64,000 bases of DNA from Erythrobacter litoralis (lineage in GTDB: Bacteria > Pseudomonadota > Alphaproteobacteria > Sphingomonadales > Sphingomonadaceae): positions 234,954-298,953 of the forward strand of contig NZ_SOSI01000005.1 of the NCBI RefSeq assembly GCF_029760855.1, read 5' to 3'. Made by a program: the position numbers and the translations under genes. Numbering within the stretch: position 1 is the first letter of the stretch; every line of letters starts with the position of its first letter. The notes below the pieces were generated by a model that made no database searches, was not told the origin of the DNA, and saw nothing but the letters and a program-made list of their open reading frames with translations. This document shows, piece after piece, positions 24,283 to 31,616 of this stretch.

Positions 24283-25607
24283 CAGGTTGTTTCCTTTTCG
24301 CGAGTCTTGGCATCGAGCATGTGCGACAGACCGAGCCAGTCGATCATCGAGCGCTTTGCCTGCTCGCCGCTGGTGCTGGTCAATTCGCCCAGCTTCGATG
24401 CAGGGATCATGTTCGACTGGATGGTGAGTTCATCGCCGCCCTCGACCGGCGGCAGGTTCTCGAGCCGGCGTATCTCGTTGCGGGTCATGATGCCGTTCTG
24501 GGCCATCACGGCGTAGAAGGCGGCGCGTGCGGCACTGTCGGCGCGAAGCAGCCCTTCGATGTTGAATTCGACCGTTACGGACAGCCGCTCGACCGGCGTC
24601 AGCAGCTGCTTGGCGATCGCCTGCTCGACCCGCTTGATGCGTTCGCGCAGGGTAAAGACCAAGAAGCCGAGCGTCTGCTGCTCGAGCCCGCTGCCCCAGC
24701 TGGTCGAATTGGTCGTATGGCCGACCATGTGAGGGGGTACACCGAACCACCGGCACCCGTCCTCGACTGAAAATTGCCGGCTCTCGATCATCTGTGCGTC
24801 GTCGAGATTGAGCTGGATGGCCTGCCAACCGAGCCCGGCCTCGAGCACGAGCGGTTTGCCGTTATTGTCGCCCATCATCGGCTCGACGACGTATTTGTAG
24901 ATATCGTCGCGCTGCTGGGGCTTCAGCGTATTACTGTCTTTCGTGGTCAGCACACCGGTGGGGCGCAGGCCATTGCGGAATACATGCGCTGCAGCCTCAT
25001 CGGTCGCGAGCGCCAGGCCGAAGCTCTGCCGGCCGAAAGCAAGCGTCGAGAGGCCGCCCATCGGCGAACCGCCGAAGCCGCGAATATGGAACATTTCCTC
25101 GGAGCGCAGGTCGACGGCCTTGCCGCCATCGGTATAACGGTACCGGATGCGGCCGTCGTCGCCGCGTCGCACACGAACCTGTTCCGGTCGGATCGGTAGC
25201 AGCGCCACGATCTTGTTGCCGGTGCCGCGTACGATACGTGCGTAGGCATTGCCCCAAAGCTCGAGGCTGACGAATACGAATTGCCAGAAATCGAGTGCCG
25301 ACTGATCGGCATTCGGACTGAAGCGGAGCAATCCGTAGAGCGGGTGCTCCTTGTGGAGGGTTCGCGAACCGTCGTCCTTGTCGCGGTAGAGCATGATCGG
25401 AAGCGACGACATGGTTCCGGCGACGAGCCTTGTGCAGGCCCATACCGTCGACAGCGTCAGCGCGTTATGGGCGGTGACAGTCTTGCCGCTGGTGCTCTGC
25501 TCGGCGAAGAGGCCCCGCCACCCATCGGGCGACAGAAGGTCGAGCGCGCGCTTGGCGAACGTCGCCGCCTTCGCCCGAAGACCACGCATCATCTTGAATT
25601 GCGGCAT
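24282..25607 (-). CDS. Portal protein, HK97 family
   Basis: The 441-aa protein forms the dodecameric DNA channel. Family features include TVWACTRLVAGTMSSLP, the HPLYGLL motif, and GVPPHMVGHTTNSTSWGSG near residue 300. Length fits the family. Both ends overlap neighbouring genes by one base in TGATG, so it is coupled to the terminase and protease genes. Confidence 0.95.
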   Translation of the reverse strand: MPQFKMMRGLRAKAATFAKRALDLLSPDGWRGLFAEQSTSGKTVTAHNALTLSTVWACTRLVAGTMSSLPIMLYRDKDDGSRTLHKEHPLYGLLRFSPNADQSALDFWQFVFVSLELWGNAYARIVRGTGNKIVALLPIRPEQVRVRRGDDGRIRYRYTDGGKAVDLRSEEMFHIRGFGGSPMGGLSTLAFGRQSFGLALATDEAAAHVFRNGLRPTGVLTTKDSNTLKPQQRDDIYKYVVEPMMGDNNGKPLVLEAGLGWQAIQLNLDDAQMIESRQFSVEDGCRWFGVPPHMVGHTTNSTSWGSGLEQQTLGFLVFTLRERIKRVEQAIAKQLLTPVERLSVTVEFNIEGLLRADSAARAAFYAVMAQNGIMTRNEIRRLENLPPVEGGDELTIQSNMIPASKLGELTSTSGEQAKRSMIDWLGLSHMLDAKTREKETT

Positions 25608-27373
25608 CAGTCCTGCGTTTCCACATGCCGCGCACGCATGGCGGAGAGGAAGTCATCCATTCCGGCTTCCTCCTCGTCCTGGTTCATCGCGGTGCCCAGC
25701 GCCATCATCAGCGCCACCGGGTTGTCGATCTTCGCCTCGTCCCGAGGTTTGTTCGGGTAGACGTTGTCCTTCTTGTCCGGCGCACCGAGGACGTTGTTGA
25801 TCTGCCACTCCATGACCGGACAGCCGCCGTGCGCGATCGTGCCTGCGCGCATCAGCGCGTCGAGCTCCTTCATCGGCTCGCTCATGTTGAGGACGATCTG
25901 CCGGTATTCCAGCATCGGGAACCCGTCCTTCATCGCCGTCGTGGCGAGGTAGGTAGCCTGATGCGGGTCGTAACTGATCTGCTCGAGCTGGAAGAGCCCG
26001 CGGATTTCGCGCAGCTTCTCCAGGACTTCGTCGTAATCGATGATCTCGCCGTTGGTGACCGACATCATGCCGGCCCCGTCCCAGCCCTCGTAGGCCGGCA
26101 CGTCGAGCACGCGCTTCTCCGGAACGAAGTACCATCCTGCCCGGATATACGGGTCTTCCGGCGTCGCCTTCGCGCCGATCGGCGGAAACAGCAGCTCGAG
26201 CGCGGCGATATCGATTTTCGAGGCGAGGTCGAGCCCGGCCACGCATCGCCGGCCGCGCAGGTGCTCCAGCTGGATCAGATGGTTGGCCACTTGCGGCAAG
26301 TCCGGATCGGAGCATCGCCGCCACGCTTCGACATCGAAATAGGCTGCTTTCGCTGCGACCCAGAGGTTGAGATGCTTCGTCTTGAAGACGCCGCGCTTTC
26401 GCGGTGTGTTGATCGCGTCCCGCTGGCGGGAGAGGAGGAAGTCGGCCGAGACCGAGATCCCCATGTTCGGGTTCGCCTTGCGGAGCGCCGCTTCGCTCTT
26501 CCAGTCGTCGTCCTCGTCGATCGTCCATTCGGCGAAGAACGTCTCGTCTTCCAGCGGCGGGCCGCCATTATGGCCGATGCCGGCGAGTTTCTCGCGTTCC
26601 TCCTGGATCGCGGCGTAGCATGGGCCGGCAAGGTTATCGCCGGCCGTGGTAATGAGCACCTGCAGCGGTTGATCGCGGGCACCCATGCCGGTCTGCATGG
26701 TATCGACCTGCCCGTCGTCGGGATGCTCGTGATACTCGTCGTGGATCGAGCAGCTGGGCGATTGTCCGTCGCCCGGATCGCCGATCAGCGTCTCGAATTT
26801 CGAGTTGTCCGCGACCCGCATCAGGTTGCGGGCATTGACCTCCACGCCGAACCGCTTGAGCAGCGCTGGCGTGCGCTGGGCCATGAGGCGGGCGGGCCCG
26901 AAGACTTCCCAGGCCTGCTTTTCGTTGGTCGCGCCCGAATAGACCTCGGCGCCGAATTCGCCGTCGGCCGTAAACATGTAGAGGCCGACGCCGGCCGCGA
27001 TCGCGCTCTTGCCGTTCTTGCGCGGCACGACGACGAACAGGACGCGAAACCGGCGCAGTCCCTTCCGATCGCCGTCCTTATGGACCCAACCGAAGGTGCA
27101 GACGATCGTCCACACCTGCCACGGCTCGAGCCGCAGCGTTTCCTTCTTCGCCGCCCACTTGCCTTTCGAGTGCGGCAGCCGCTCAATGAACTTGCACGGC
27201 CGGACCGCCTTGTCCGGGTCGAAGCGGTACGGAAATTCCTTACTGCGCGCCTGCTTCAGTTCGGCGAGGAAACGCGCCGCCTGCAGCCGGATCGACTTTC
27301 CGGCAGGCTGCTTCCCGGAAACGACGTCGCGCGCATACTGCTTCGCGATCGCCGCATAATCCCGGTCCGACAC
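25607..27373 (-). CDS. Terminase large subunit
   Basis: The 588-aa packaging motor has a Walker A-like motif VPRKNGKS (116-123), Walker B CSIHDEYHEH with Asp212/Glu213, and a C-terminal RNase H-fold nuclease beginning at AGLDLASKIDI. It belongs to the Terminase_1 group associated with P27-type small subunits and HK97-type portals. The start is a GTG; an ATG two bases upstream is out of frame. No clear ribosome site is seen, suggesting coupling to the preceding gene. Confidence 0.95.
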   Translation of the reverse strand: MSDRDYAAIAKQYARDVVSGKQPAGKSIRLQAARFLAELKQARSKEFPYRFDPDKAVRPCKFIERLPHSKGKWAAKKETLRLEPWQVWTIVCTFGWVHKDGDRKGLRRFRVLFVVVPRKNGKSAIAAGVGLYMFTADGEFGAEVYSGATNEKQAWEVFGPARLMAQRTPALLKRFGVEVNARNLMRVADNSKFETLIGDPGDGQSPSCSIHDEYHEHPDDGQVDTMQTGMGARDQPLQVLITTAGDNLAGPCYAAIQEEREKLAGIGHNGGPPLEDETFFAEWTIDEDDDWKSEAALRKANPNMGISVSADFLLSRQRDAINTPRKRGVFKTKHLNLWVAAKAAYFDVEAWRRCSDPDLPQVANHLIQLEHLRGRRCVAGLDLASKIDIAALELLFPPIGAKATPEDPYIRAGWYFVPEKRVLDVPAYEGWDGAGMMSVTNGEIIDYDEVLEKLREIRGLFQLEQISYDPHQATYLATTAMKDGFPMLEYRQIVLNMSEPMKELDALMRAGTIAHGGCPVMEWQINNVLGAPDKKDNVYPNKPRDEAKIDNPVALMMALGTAMNQDEEEAGMDDFLSAMRARHVETQD

Positions 27374-27379
27374 ATGCGG

Positions 27380-27631
27380 TTAGGCTGCGCGCCTATGCTT
27401 CCGGCGTGTGCGTCGGGAAGTGTGCAATCGGTTGCTACGGCGCTTAGGATGCGCCTGCGAACCTCGTGACCGACGATCGAGCGGGTGGACGAATCCGTCG
27501 GTCCGCGGAAGAAGGCCATGTACTGGCAGAAGTTCGCTCTCCAATTCGAACCGGTGTTCGGTCGCTTGGATGTCGACAAATCCGGACATCATCAGCTTGG
27601 CGGCCAAACCGCCGAGGAACATTCCGCCCAC
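27380..27631 (-). CDS. Small basic protein between the terminase genes
   Basis: An 83-aa frame starts at GTG 27631 with AGGAG six bases upstream, overlapping the end of the terminase small subunit. An internal ATG lies three codons later. The N-terminus is hydrophobic, while the last 30 residues are almost all Arg, Lys, His and Ser. I recognise no family. Strand, ribosome site and spacing favour a real operon gene over the opposite-strand frames here. The basic tail suggests nucleic acid binding. Confidence 0.5.
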   Translation of the reverse strand: MGGMFLGGLAAKLMMSGFVDIQATEHRFELESELLPVHGLLPRTDGFVHPLDRRSRGSQAHPKRRSNRLHTSRRTRRKHRRAA

Positions 27632-27640
27632 ATTCGTCTC

Positions 27641-28144
27641 CTAGAACTCGTCGAAGGCACCCGCCTCCGGTTTGTGTCCGCTGGCTATGCGCAATGCCGC
27701 CGCAGGGTTGAGCATCAGCTCGGCAATCAGTGACTGCGCGTGCCGCATCGCCTCGCTCAACATGGCAACCTCGGGCCTTGCGCGAACCATTCGGGTCACG
27801 ACCAGCTGATTGCCGATCTTCTTCGCCGATTCCGATGTGAAGGTGTCGCCCTCCACCTCGATTACGGCCTGGTAACGCTGGATCTGCTCAAGCCGCTGAG
27901 CCAGCAGCGCAACGTGTTCCGCATAGTGCGGACTGGCGCGGTCCTGCTCCTCGAGGATCTTCGCAAGCGATTCGAAATGCAGTTGAGCCAGATCGGAAAG
28001 ATGCAGCGGACAGATCATCGCGCCGGTAGACGCTGGCGTCCCGACCTCGTTCTCGCGATCAGCTCGCTCGGTCCCGGCCAACTGCTTGAGCGCCGGCTCC
28101 TTACGCTTGCGGCCACTGTTCGGACGCGCTCCGCCTCTCGGCAT
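27641..28144 (-). CDS. Terminase small subunit, P27 family
   Basis: The 167-aa protein has the P27-type start MPRGGARPNSGRKRK (basic DNA-binding tail), a central helical domain with YAEHVALLAQRLEQIQRYQ and an ending typical of the family. It recognises the packaging site and loads the large subunit. GGGAGG lies six bases before the ATG. Confidence 0.9.
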   Translation of the reverse strand: MPRGGARPNSGRKRKEPALKQLAGTERADRENEVGTPASTGAMICPLHLSDLAQLHFESLAKILEEQDRASPHYAEHVALLAQRLEQIQRYQAVIEVEGDTFTSESAKKIGNQLVVTRMVRARPEVAMLSEAMRHAQSLIAELMLNPAAALRIASGHKPEAGAFDEF

Positions 28145-28231
28145 CGTCAGCCTCCCAGCTCGAACTTTTTACCCTTTGATTTTGCCCGCGTAAGAATTTG
28201 GCTAGGGCGTCGGTGTCCGCGAGAGAGGTTC

Positions 28232-28621
28232 TCAGAGATCGACCCTCCCCCCCTGGGCCGCCGCCTCGAAGGCGCGCTTCACCTCGGCGAGCTGCCGGTC
28301 GATCGTCGCATCGCACGGCCGTCCCTCGGCCCGCTCCCGTTTCGACTTCCCGTCATGACAGGGGTCGCACGCGCCCTGCTTGTTCCACCGCTCGTCGCAC
28401 TGCGACCATTCGAGCGGTACCACATGATCGACCACCGTCGCCTGCCGTCTCCGCCCTTCGGCGAGGCACATGCGGCAATACGGTTCCTCGAGCAGCACCT
28501 GCGCCCGGTCCCGCTGCCCTGCACGGCCGCGGGTGCGCGGATCCTTCCAGTTATCAGGACGCTGCCAAGGGGTGCGAGGGCGCCACCCGGACGGTCGGAA
28601 CACAGGCGCTCGCTTCGGCAT
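28232..28621 (-). CDS. HNH endonuclease (packaging-associated)
   Basis: The 129-aa protein has the HNH nuclease core: two CxxC zinc pairs (YCRMC and CDPC) around VVDHVVPLEW with the catalytic His, then H-D-G-K. Phages with HK97-type portals often carry such an HNH protein beside the terminase, where it stimulates cos cleavage. Its position directly upstream of the terminase small subunit fits. ATG at 28621 is chosen over a TTG two codons earlier. It overlaps the preceding gene by 68 bp. Confidence 0.88.
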   Translation of the reverse strand: MPKRAPVFRPSGWRPRTPWQRPDNWKDPRTRGRAGQRDRAQVLLEEPYCRMCLAEGRRRQATVVDHVVPLEWSQCDERWNKQGACDPCHDGKSKRERAEGRPCDATIDRQLAEVKRAFEAAAQGGRVDL

Positions 28622-28847
28622 CGTCAAACTCCACGCCCAGCTCGATCAGCTGACGGCGGTTCCGTGTAAGCTCGTCCTCGAGCTGGAGTGCGACCGCCGC
28701 GCGGTGCTCTCCGACATGCTCGGACGCCATGGCGCTGCCACCGACGGTGATGGTGAGCTGCCCGCGCTTCACGCCATCGATCGAGACCAGCAGCTGCCCG
28801 CGGCGCATGACCAGGTCGTTGACCGTAACGAGGTCGACCAGCCTCAC
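28554..28847 (-). CDS. Hypothetical protein after the Gam-like gene
   Basis: The 97-aa protein has a beta-rich N-terminal part and a helical C-terminal part. The start overlaps the Gam stop (ATGA) and the end overlaps the HNH gene. I recognise no family. It is in the first section of the late operon with other small accessory genes. Confidence 0.55.
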   Translation of the reverse strand: MRLVDLVTVNDLVMRRGQLLVSIDGVKRGQLTITVGGSAMASEHVGEHRAAVALQLEDELTRNRRQLIELGVEFDDAEASACVPTVRVAPSHPLAAS

Positions 28848-29356
28848 GTCCGCGTTCCTTCCTGCGTTACGCGCTCGAGCACGAAGTCCTCTGCGCCGGG
28901 GACAAGCGAGAAGCCCATATCCTTGAGCGCAGCAGCATTGCGGCCGGCAAGCGCCTTGGCGATCGCCCGCTTGTCGAATGAGACAGTGGTCTTAAGCAGG
29001 GCCTTGCCCCAGCGCGCCTTGCCCAGCCCGCTCTTCGCCGCGTTCTCGTCCTTCGGCAAGCCGAGCGACTCCTTGCCCGAACGCGTGCCGATCATACACC
29101 CGCCCAGCTCGATCGACTTGCGCTTGCCTTCCGTAAGCGCAGCACCATCGGCGCGCCACCACGGCTCCAGCTTGTCGCGCAGTTGCACCTTCTCGGCGAG
29201 GAGCGGTTCGAGCTTGCCGTCCGCATCGATGTCGACCTTGGCGATGGCGGCGTTGCGGTCGTTCTCGATGCGCGCGATCGCGTCCTCGATCTCGGCATAC
29301 CGTTCGCAGAGCGGCTGCGCGCCCTTCACCGAGCGCGGTGTCCGGATCCCGCCCAT
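28844..29356 (-). CDS. Host-nuclease inhibitor, Mu Gam family
   Basis: The 170-aa protein matches Mu Gam: an N-terminal coiled coil (about residues 18-65) followed by a Ku-like core with the family block RKSIELGGCMIGTRSG. Gam dimers bind double-strand ends and block exonucleases. The host encodes AddAB in this same window, the likely nuclease to be resisted. Mu-type Gam in an HK97-type phage implies gene exchange. The start overlaps the stop of the small membrane protein gene (TGATG). Confidence 0.85.
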   Translation of the reverse strand: MGGIRTPRSVKGAQPLCERYAEIEDAIARIENDRNAAIAKVDIDADGKLEPLLAEKVQLRDKLEPWWRADGAALTEGKRKSIELGGCMIGTRSGKESLGLPKDENAAKSGLGKARWGKALLKTTVSFDKRAIAKALAGRNAAALKDMGFSLVPGAEDFVLERVTQEGTRT

Positions 29357-29532
29357 CAGGTGAGCAGGATCAACAGATAGAAACCGAGGGCGGCTATCAG
29401 GAAGCGATTGCCCATCCGGGTTTCATCCGGATGCGTGCCACTGCTCGCCATGCCGACGGCAAAGTGACAGAGCGCACCGAGCGCGAAGAGAACGAAGGCG
29501 AGGACGCCGACGAGGTAATGCCAGTGTATCAT
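29356..29532 (-). CDS. Two-pass membrane microprotein (58 aa)
   Basis: A short frame encodes two hydrophobic helices (about residues 6-27 and 43-58) with a charged loop between. The ATG at 29532 follows the preceding stop by one base and has GAGAAGGG upstream; its own stop overlaps the Gam start. The fit in a chain of overlapping genes makes it very likely real. The function is unknown. Confidence 0.65.
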   Translation of the reverse strand: MIHWHYLVGVLAFVLFALGALCHFAVGMASSGTHPDETRMGNRFLIAALGFYLLILLT

Positions 29533-29533
29533 G

Positions 29534-29902
29534 TCAGCCCTTCTCGAGTAGAAGCAGTTCGACGATGGCGGTGAGCCGGCTTACCGGTGCCGCCTTGCGT
29601 TCGGCCGACTTGATCGTCGCCTCGCAAACCAGTTCGCCAGGCAGGATGAATTCATGGGAGGGCAGCGCCGCCAGCATCGCTTCGCCGGCGATCATACTGC
29701 TGTGGCCGGCGAACTCGATCGAGACGATGTGCCGCGTGCCGGCATAGGTGGCGGATCGCCAGCTGCGCTCGGAATGCGCCAGCACAACGCCGCGATCGTC
29801 TGCGAGCGCCAACAGCTGCTCGCGCAATTTGGCGGCCGTGCCGAAGCTCTGCTTCGTCGCTTCGCAGGCATGCGCGCCGAGCAGCTCGAGCACAGCGCTC
29901 AC
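29534..29902 (-). CDS. Hypothetical protein
   Basis: The 122-aa protein has an alpha/beta look, with a helical first half and strands around IVSIEFAGH. No family is recognised. The start is a GTG overlapping the preceding stop (GTGA). It is an accessory gene at the head of the late operon. Confidence 0.6.
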   Translation of the reverse strand: MSAVLELLGAHACEATKQSFGTAAKLREQLLALADDRGVVLAHSERSWRSATYAGTRHIVSIEFAGHSSMIAGEAMLAALPSHEFILPGELVCEATIKSAERKAAPVSRLTAIVELLLLEKG

Positions 29903-30060
29903 AGACCCTTGCCCTCCAGCCCGAAAGTCCGGCCGAGCTGCTCCTTGGCCGCGCGCCCTTCGCGGATTTCGGTCAACACCTGATCGAGCCAGCGACGCGT
30001 CACCACCGCGCTTTCGCCCGGCAGCTTCGTCTCACGCTCGAGCGCGGCAATGTCGATCAT
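29899..30060 (-). CDS. Small hypothetical protein (53 aa)
   Basis: The short charged helical protein starts MIDIAALERETKLPG. Its ATG overlaps the preceding stop (ATGA), and its stop overlaps the next GTG start. The tight coupling on both sides supports translation. No known family. Confidence 0.6.
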   Translation of the reverse strand: MIDIAALERETKLPGESAVVTRRWLDQVLTEIREGRAAKEQLGRTFGLEGKGL

Positions 30061-30245
30061 TGCGTACCCTCGCGAAAGGCGGCGCGGATGCCGGCGGCAA
30101 TCGCGGCGCCGCGCTCCTCGAGACGATCGAAATGGCGCTGGTCGCGGATACCGAGGCGCAACTCGGCCATGAGGCCATCCAGCGCTTCCACCTGCGTGTC
30201 CACCAGCGTCTCGACGCTGGGACGTGGCGGCTGCCTATGCGGCAT
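30057..30245 (-). CDS. Small hypothetical protein opening the late operon
   Basis: The 62-aa protein, predicted helical, is the first gene after the leader terminator on this strand. The ribosome site of the ATG at 30245 is weak; an internal Met at residue 26 is an alternative. The stop overlaps the next start (ATGA). Its position suggests it marks the start of the late transcription unit. Confidence 0.55.
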   Translation of the reverse strand: MPHRQPPRPSVETLVDTQVEALDGLMAELRLGIRDQRHFDRLEERGAAIAAGIRAAFREGTQ

Positions 30246-30281
30246 GAACCGTTCGCATGGTGGATCTCCCGAAGGAATACG

Positions 30282-30316
30282 AAAAAGCCCGCCGGCCTCG
30301 TGTGAGGCGGCGGGCT
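30282..30316 (-). terminator. Intrinsic terminator in the late-operon leader
   Basis: AGCCCGCC (30286-30293) pairs with GGCGGGCT (30309-30316), extended by an inner CCTC/GAGG stem, and a run of five U follows on the minus strand. It lies about 40 bases before the first late gene, so late transcription must start after it or read through it. Confidence 0.75.
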
Positions 30317-30467
30317 CTTCAAGGGGGCGCGTCCGGGAAGGACGCAGTTGTCGCGGGGTCGGATTAGCCCGATTCGGTCACCGAACGGCAGGGTCCATTT
30401 TGTGACGCCGTCGAATAATCTGACTCTATTTAAGGAGCTATTGGAACGAGGCTGGAAGCCGACATGG

Positions 30468-30495
30468 GGATAAAACCACCGGCAAGCTTGGCCAA
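30468..30495 (-). promoter_or_regulatory. Weak candidate promoter for the late operon
   Basis: On the minus strand, TTGGCC (30490-30495) and TTATCC (30468-30473) are 16 bp apart. Transcription would start near 30460 and meet the terminator at 30282-30316 after about 150 nt, as in lambda-type late promoters. This is inference from spacing only. Confidence 0.2.
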
Positions 30496-30517
30496 TGTTC
30501 TTGGATTGTGCCTATGT

Positions 30518-30602
30518 AGGGGTCGACCCAGCAAGGCGCTGGCGGCGCCGAGCCGGGTCTATCATCAACCACCGTTGGAGGGTGGTCCTGATCTCGACCC
30601 CT
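30518..30602. ncRNA. Candidate structured RNA element with a three-way junction
   Basis: AGGGGTCGA (30518-30526) pairs perfectly with TCGACCCCT (30594-30602). Inside are GGCGC/GCGCC (30535-30539/30545-30549), reinforced by CCC/GGG, and ACCACC/GGTGGT (30568-30573/30581-30586). The overall shape is a closing stem with two arms. It lies 58 bases before the SinR-like gene, so it may be its 5' leader; on the other strand it would lie upstream of the candidate late promoter. It matches no riboswitch I recognise. Confidence 0.4.
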
Positions 30603-30628
30603 GAATGCATTTAAAGGAGTGCATGGTC

Positions 30629-30654
30629 AACCCTCCGACCTTGGAACAAGGGTT
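30629..30654 (+). promoter_or_regulatory. Mutually exclusive hairpins over the ribosome site of the SinR-like gene
   Basis: CCTTG (30639-30643) can pair with CAAGG (30647-30651), and AACCCT (30629-30634) with AGGGTT (30649-30654). The two stems share the AAGGG that serves as ribosome-binding site for the ATG at 30661. This is the layout expected of a translational switch. Confidence 0.4.
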
Positions 30655-30660
30655 AATACC

Positions 30661-30924
30661 ATGGCAGTGTTTCTAGCTACATATGATTTGAACCGCGAAA
30701 CCGCTCGGCCGCCGATAACCCAGCTCATCCGAGACACATGGAATTTCGCAAAGCTTTCAGAATCGTCGTACGCGATTGAAGCAGCCTCGGCGAAAGAGGT
30801 CTACGATACTTTGGGATCGCTACTGGATGAGAACGACGAGTTGTTCGTCATATCTTTGAAGAACCCGTACATAGGTTTCGGGCCAAAGATCATTCATGAC
30901 TGGCTTAAATTGAAGCTCGCTTAG
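30661..30924 (+). CDS. SinR-family (Cas2/VapD-like fold) small protein
   Basis: The 87-aa protein starts MAVFLATYDLNR, close to the VxYDLN start of SinR-family proteins, which are predicted to share the ferredoxin-like fold of Cas2 and VapD. Later strands include ELFVISL. Cas2 and VapD are nucleases or toxins, but catalytic activity here is not established. AAGGG lies eight bases before the ATG. It is the only rightward gene in this section, with a structured upstream region and a terminator just downstream. Confidence 0.7.
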   Translation: MAVFLATYDLNRETARPPITQLIRDTWNFAKLSESSYAIEAASAKEVYDTLGSLLDENDELFVISLKNPYIGFGPKIIHDWLKLKLA

Positions 30925-30930
30925 TGATAA

Positions 30931-30966
30931 ATCAGGCGGTCGTGGCCTTGTTCAGGGCCGCCTGAT
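30931..30966. terminator. Bidirectional terminator between convergent genes
   Basis: ATCAGGCGG (30931-30939) and CCGCCTGAT (30958-30966) form a perfect 9-bp stem, followed by CTTT on the plus strand and an AT-rich stretch on the minus strand. It lies between the ends of the SinR-like gene and the leftward HTH gene and should isolate the late operon from upstream transcription. Confidence 0.7.
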
Positions 30967-30977
30967 CTTTCGGACAA

Positions 30978-31616
30978 TTAAATGAGGCCCGCATGCGCCG
31001 CTAGCACGTCAGCCTCGTCGATCTCGCGGCACGCCTGCCCCACGAATTCGCTCCAGGCATCGAGCGCCTTGGATAGCAACCCGCGCACCGTTTCCTTGCG
31101 CATGCCATGAGCCTTCGCCACCGCCGTAACGCTCTGGTCCAGCGCGATCATCGCCAGCACCGGCGCGGCCGCCGTGCCCTGCGCCGCGCGCCAGCGACCG
31201 TAGGCGACCTCGGCCCGCACCGCGCCAAGCCGTTCAAAGAACGTGCCCTGCCCACGTCGGCTGTCGTCCACCCGGGTTTCGAAGCTGACCGTCCCGATCG
31301 CGACGTCGGCGCCGATCTGCTCGACCACCGTGCGGATCTCCTGGCTCGCCACCAGCTGCTCGATCGTGATGTGTCCGGCCTCGTAAAGCCGCGCGAGGCT
31401 GCCCTGCTTGACTTGGGCGGCCTTTGCCTTCGTTTCCGGCGTGCCGCCATCGATCAGCCGGTCGCGCTTCGCATGGGCCTTGCCGCGCTCCGCTTGCTCC
31501 TTGCGGAACTCGCGTTCCTGTTTTGCACGCTCAGGGTGCCGCGCACGGTAGTCACCTGCGATCTTCGCATGGCGCTCGGCGCGATCCTTTTCCAGCGCGG
31601 TGGCTCGTCTCGTCAT
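30978..31616 (-). CDS. HTH protein, candidate late-gene regulator
   Basis: The 212-aa protein has a very basic, charged N-terminal helix region (about residues 1-55) and a C-terminal helix-turn-helix (SVTAVAKAHGMRKETVRGLLSKAL written in two pieces: SVTAVAKAHGM, then RKETVRGLLSKAL). It is somewhat like the DUF6456 group of alphaproteobacterial phage proteins. GGAG lies six bases before the ATG at 31616. It is encoded just before the late operon, where lambdoid phages place their late regulator. That role is inferred from position. Confidence 0.65.
   Translation of the reverse strand: MTRRATALEKDRAERHAKIAGDYRARHPERAKQEREFRKEQAERGKAHAKRDRLIDGGTPETKAKAAQVKQGSLARLYEAGHITIEQLVASQEIRTVVEQIGADVAIGTVSFETRVDDSRRGQGTFFERLGAVRAEVAYGRWRAAQGTAAAPVLAMIALDQSVTAVAKAHGMRKETVRGLLSKALDAWSEFVGQACREIDEADVLAAHAGLI

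Noticed and set aside
27408..27733. Rightward frames between the terminase genes
   Set aside because: They run against the late operon, lack ribosome sites, and overlap the better supported leftward gene.
19675..30245. Gene transfer agent instead of a prophage
   Set aside because: Some tail genes resemble GTA genes, but an integrase, repressor-Cro switch, lysis cassette and early operon are present, so it is a phage.
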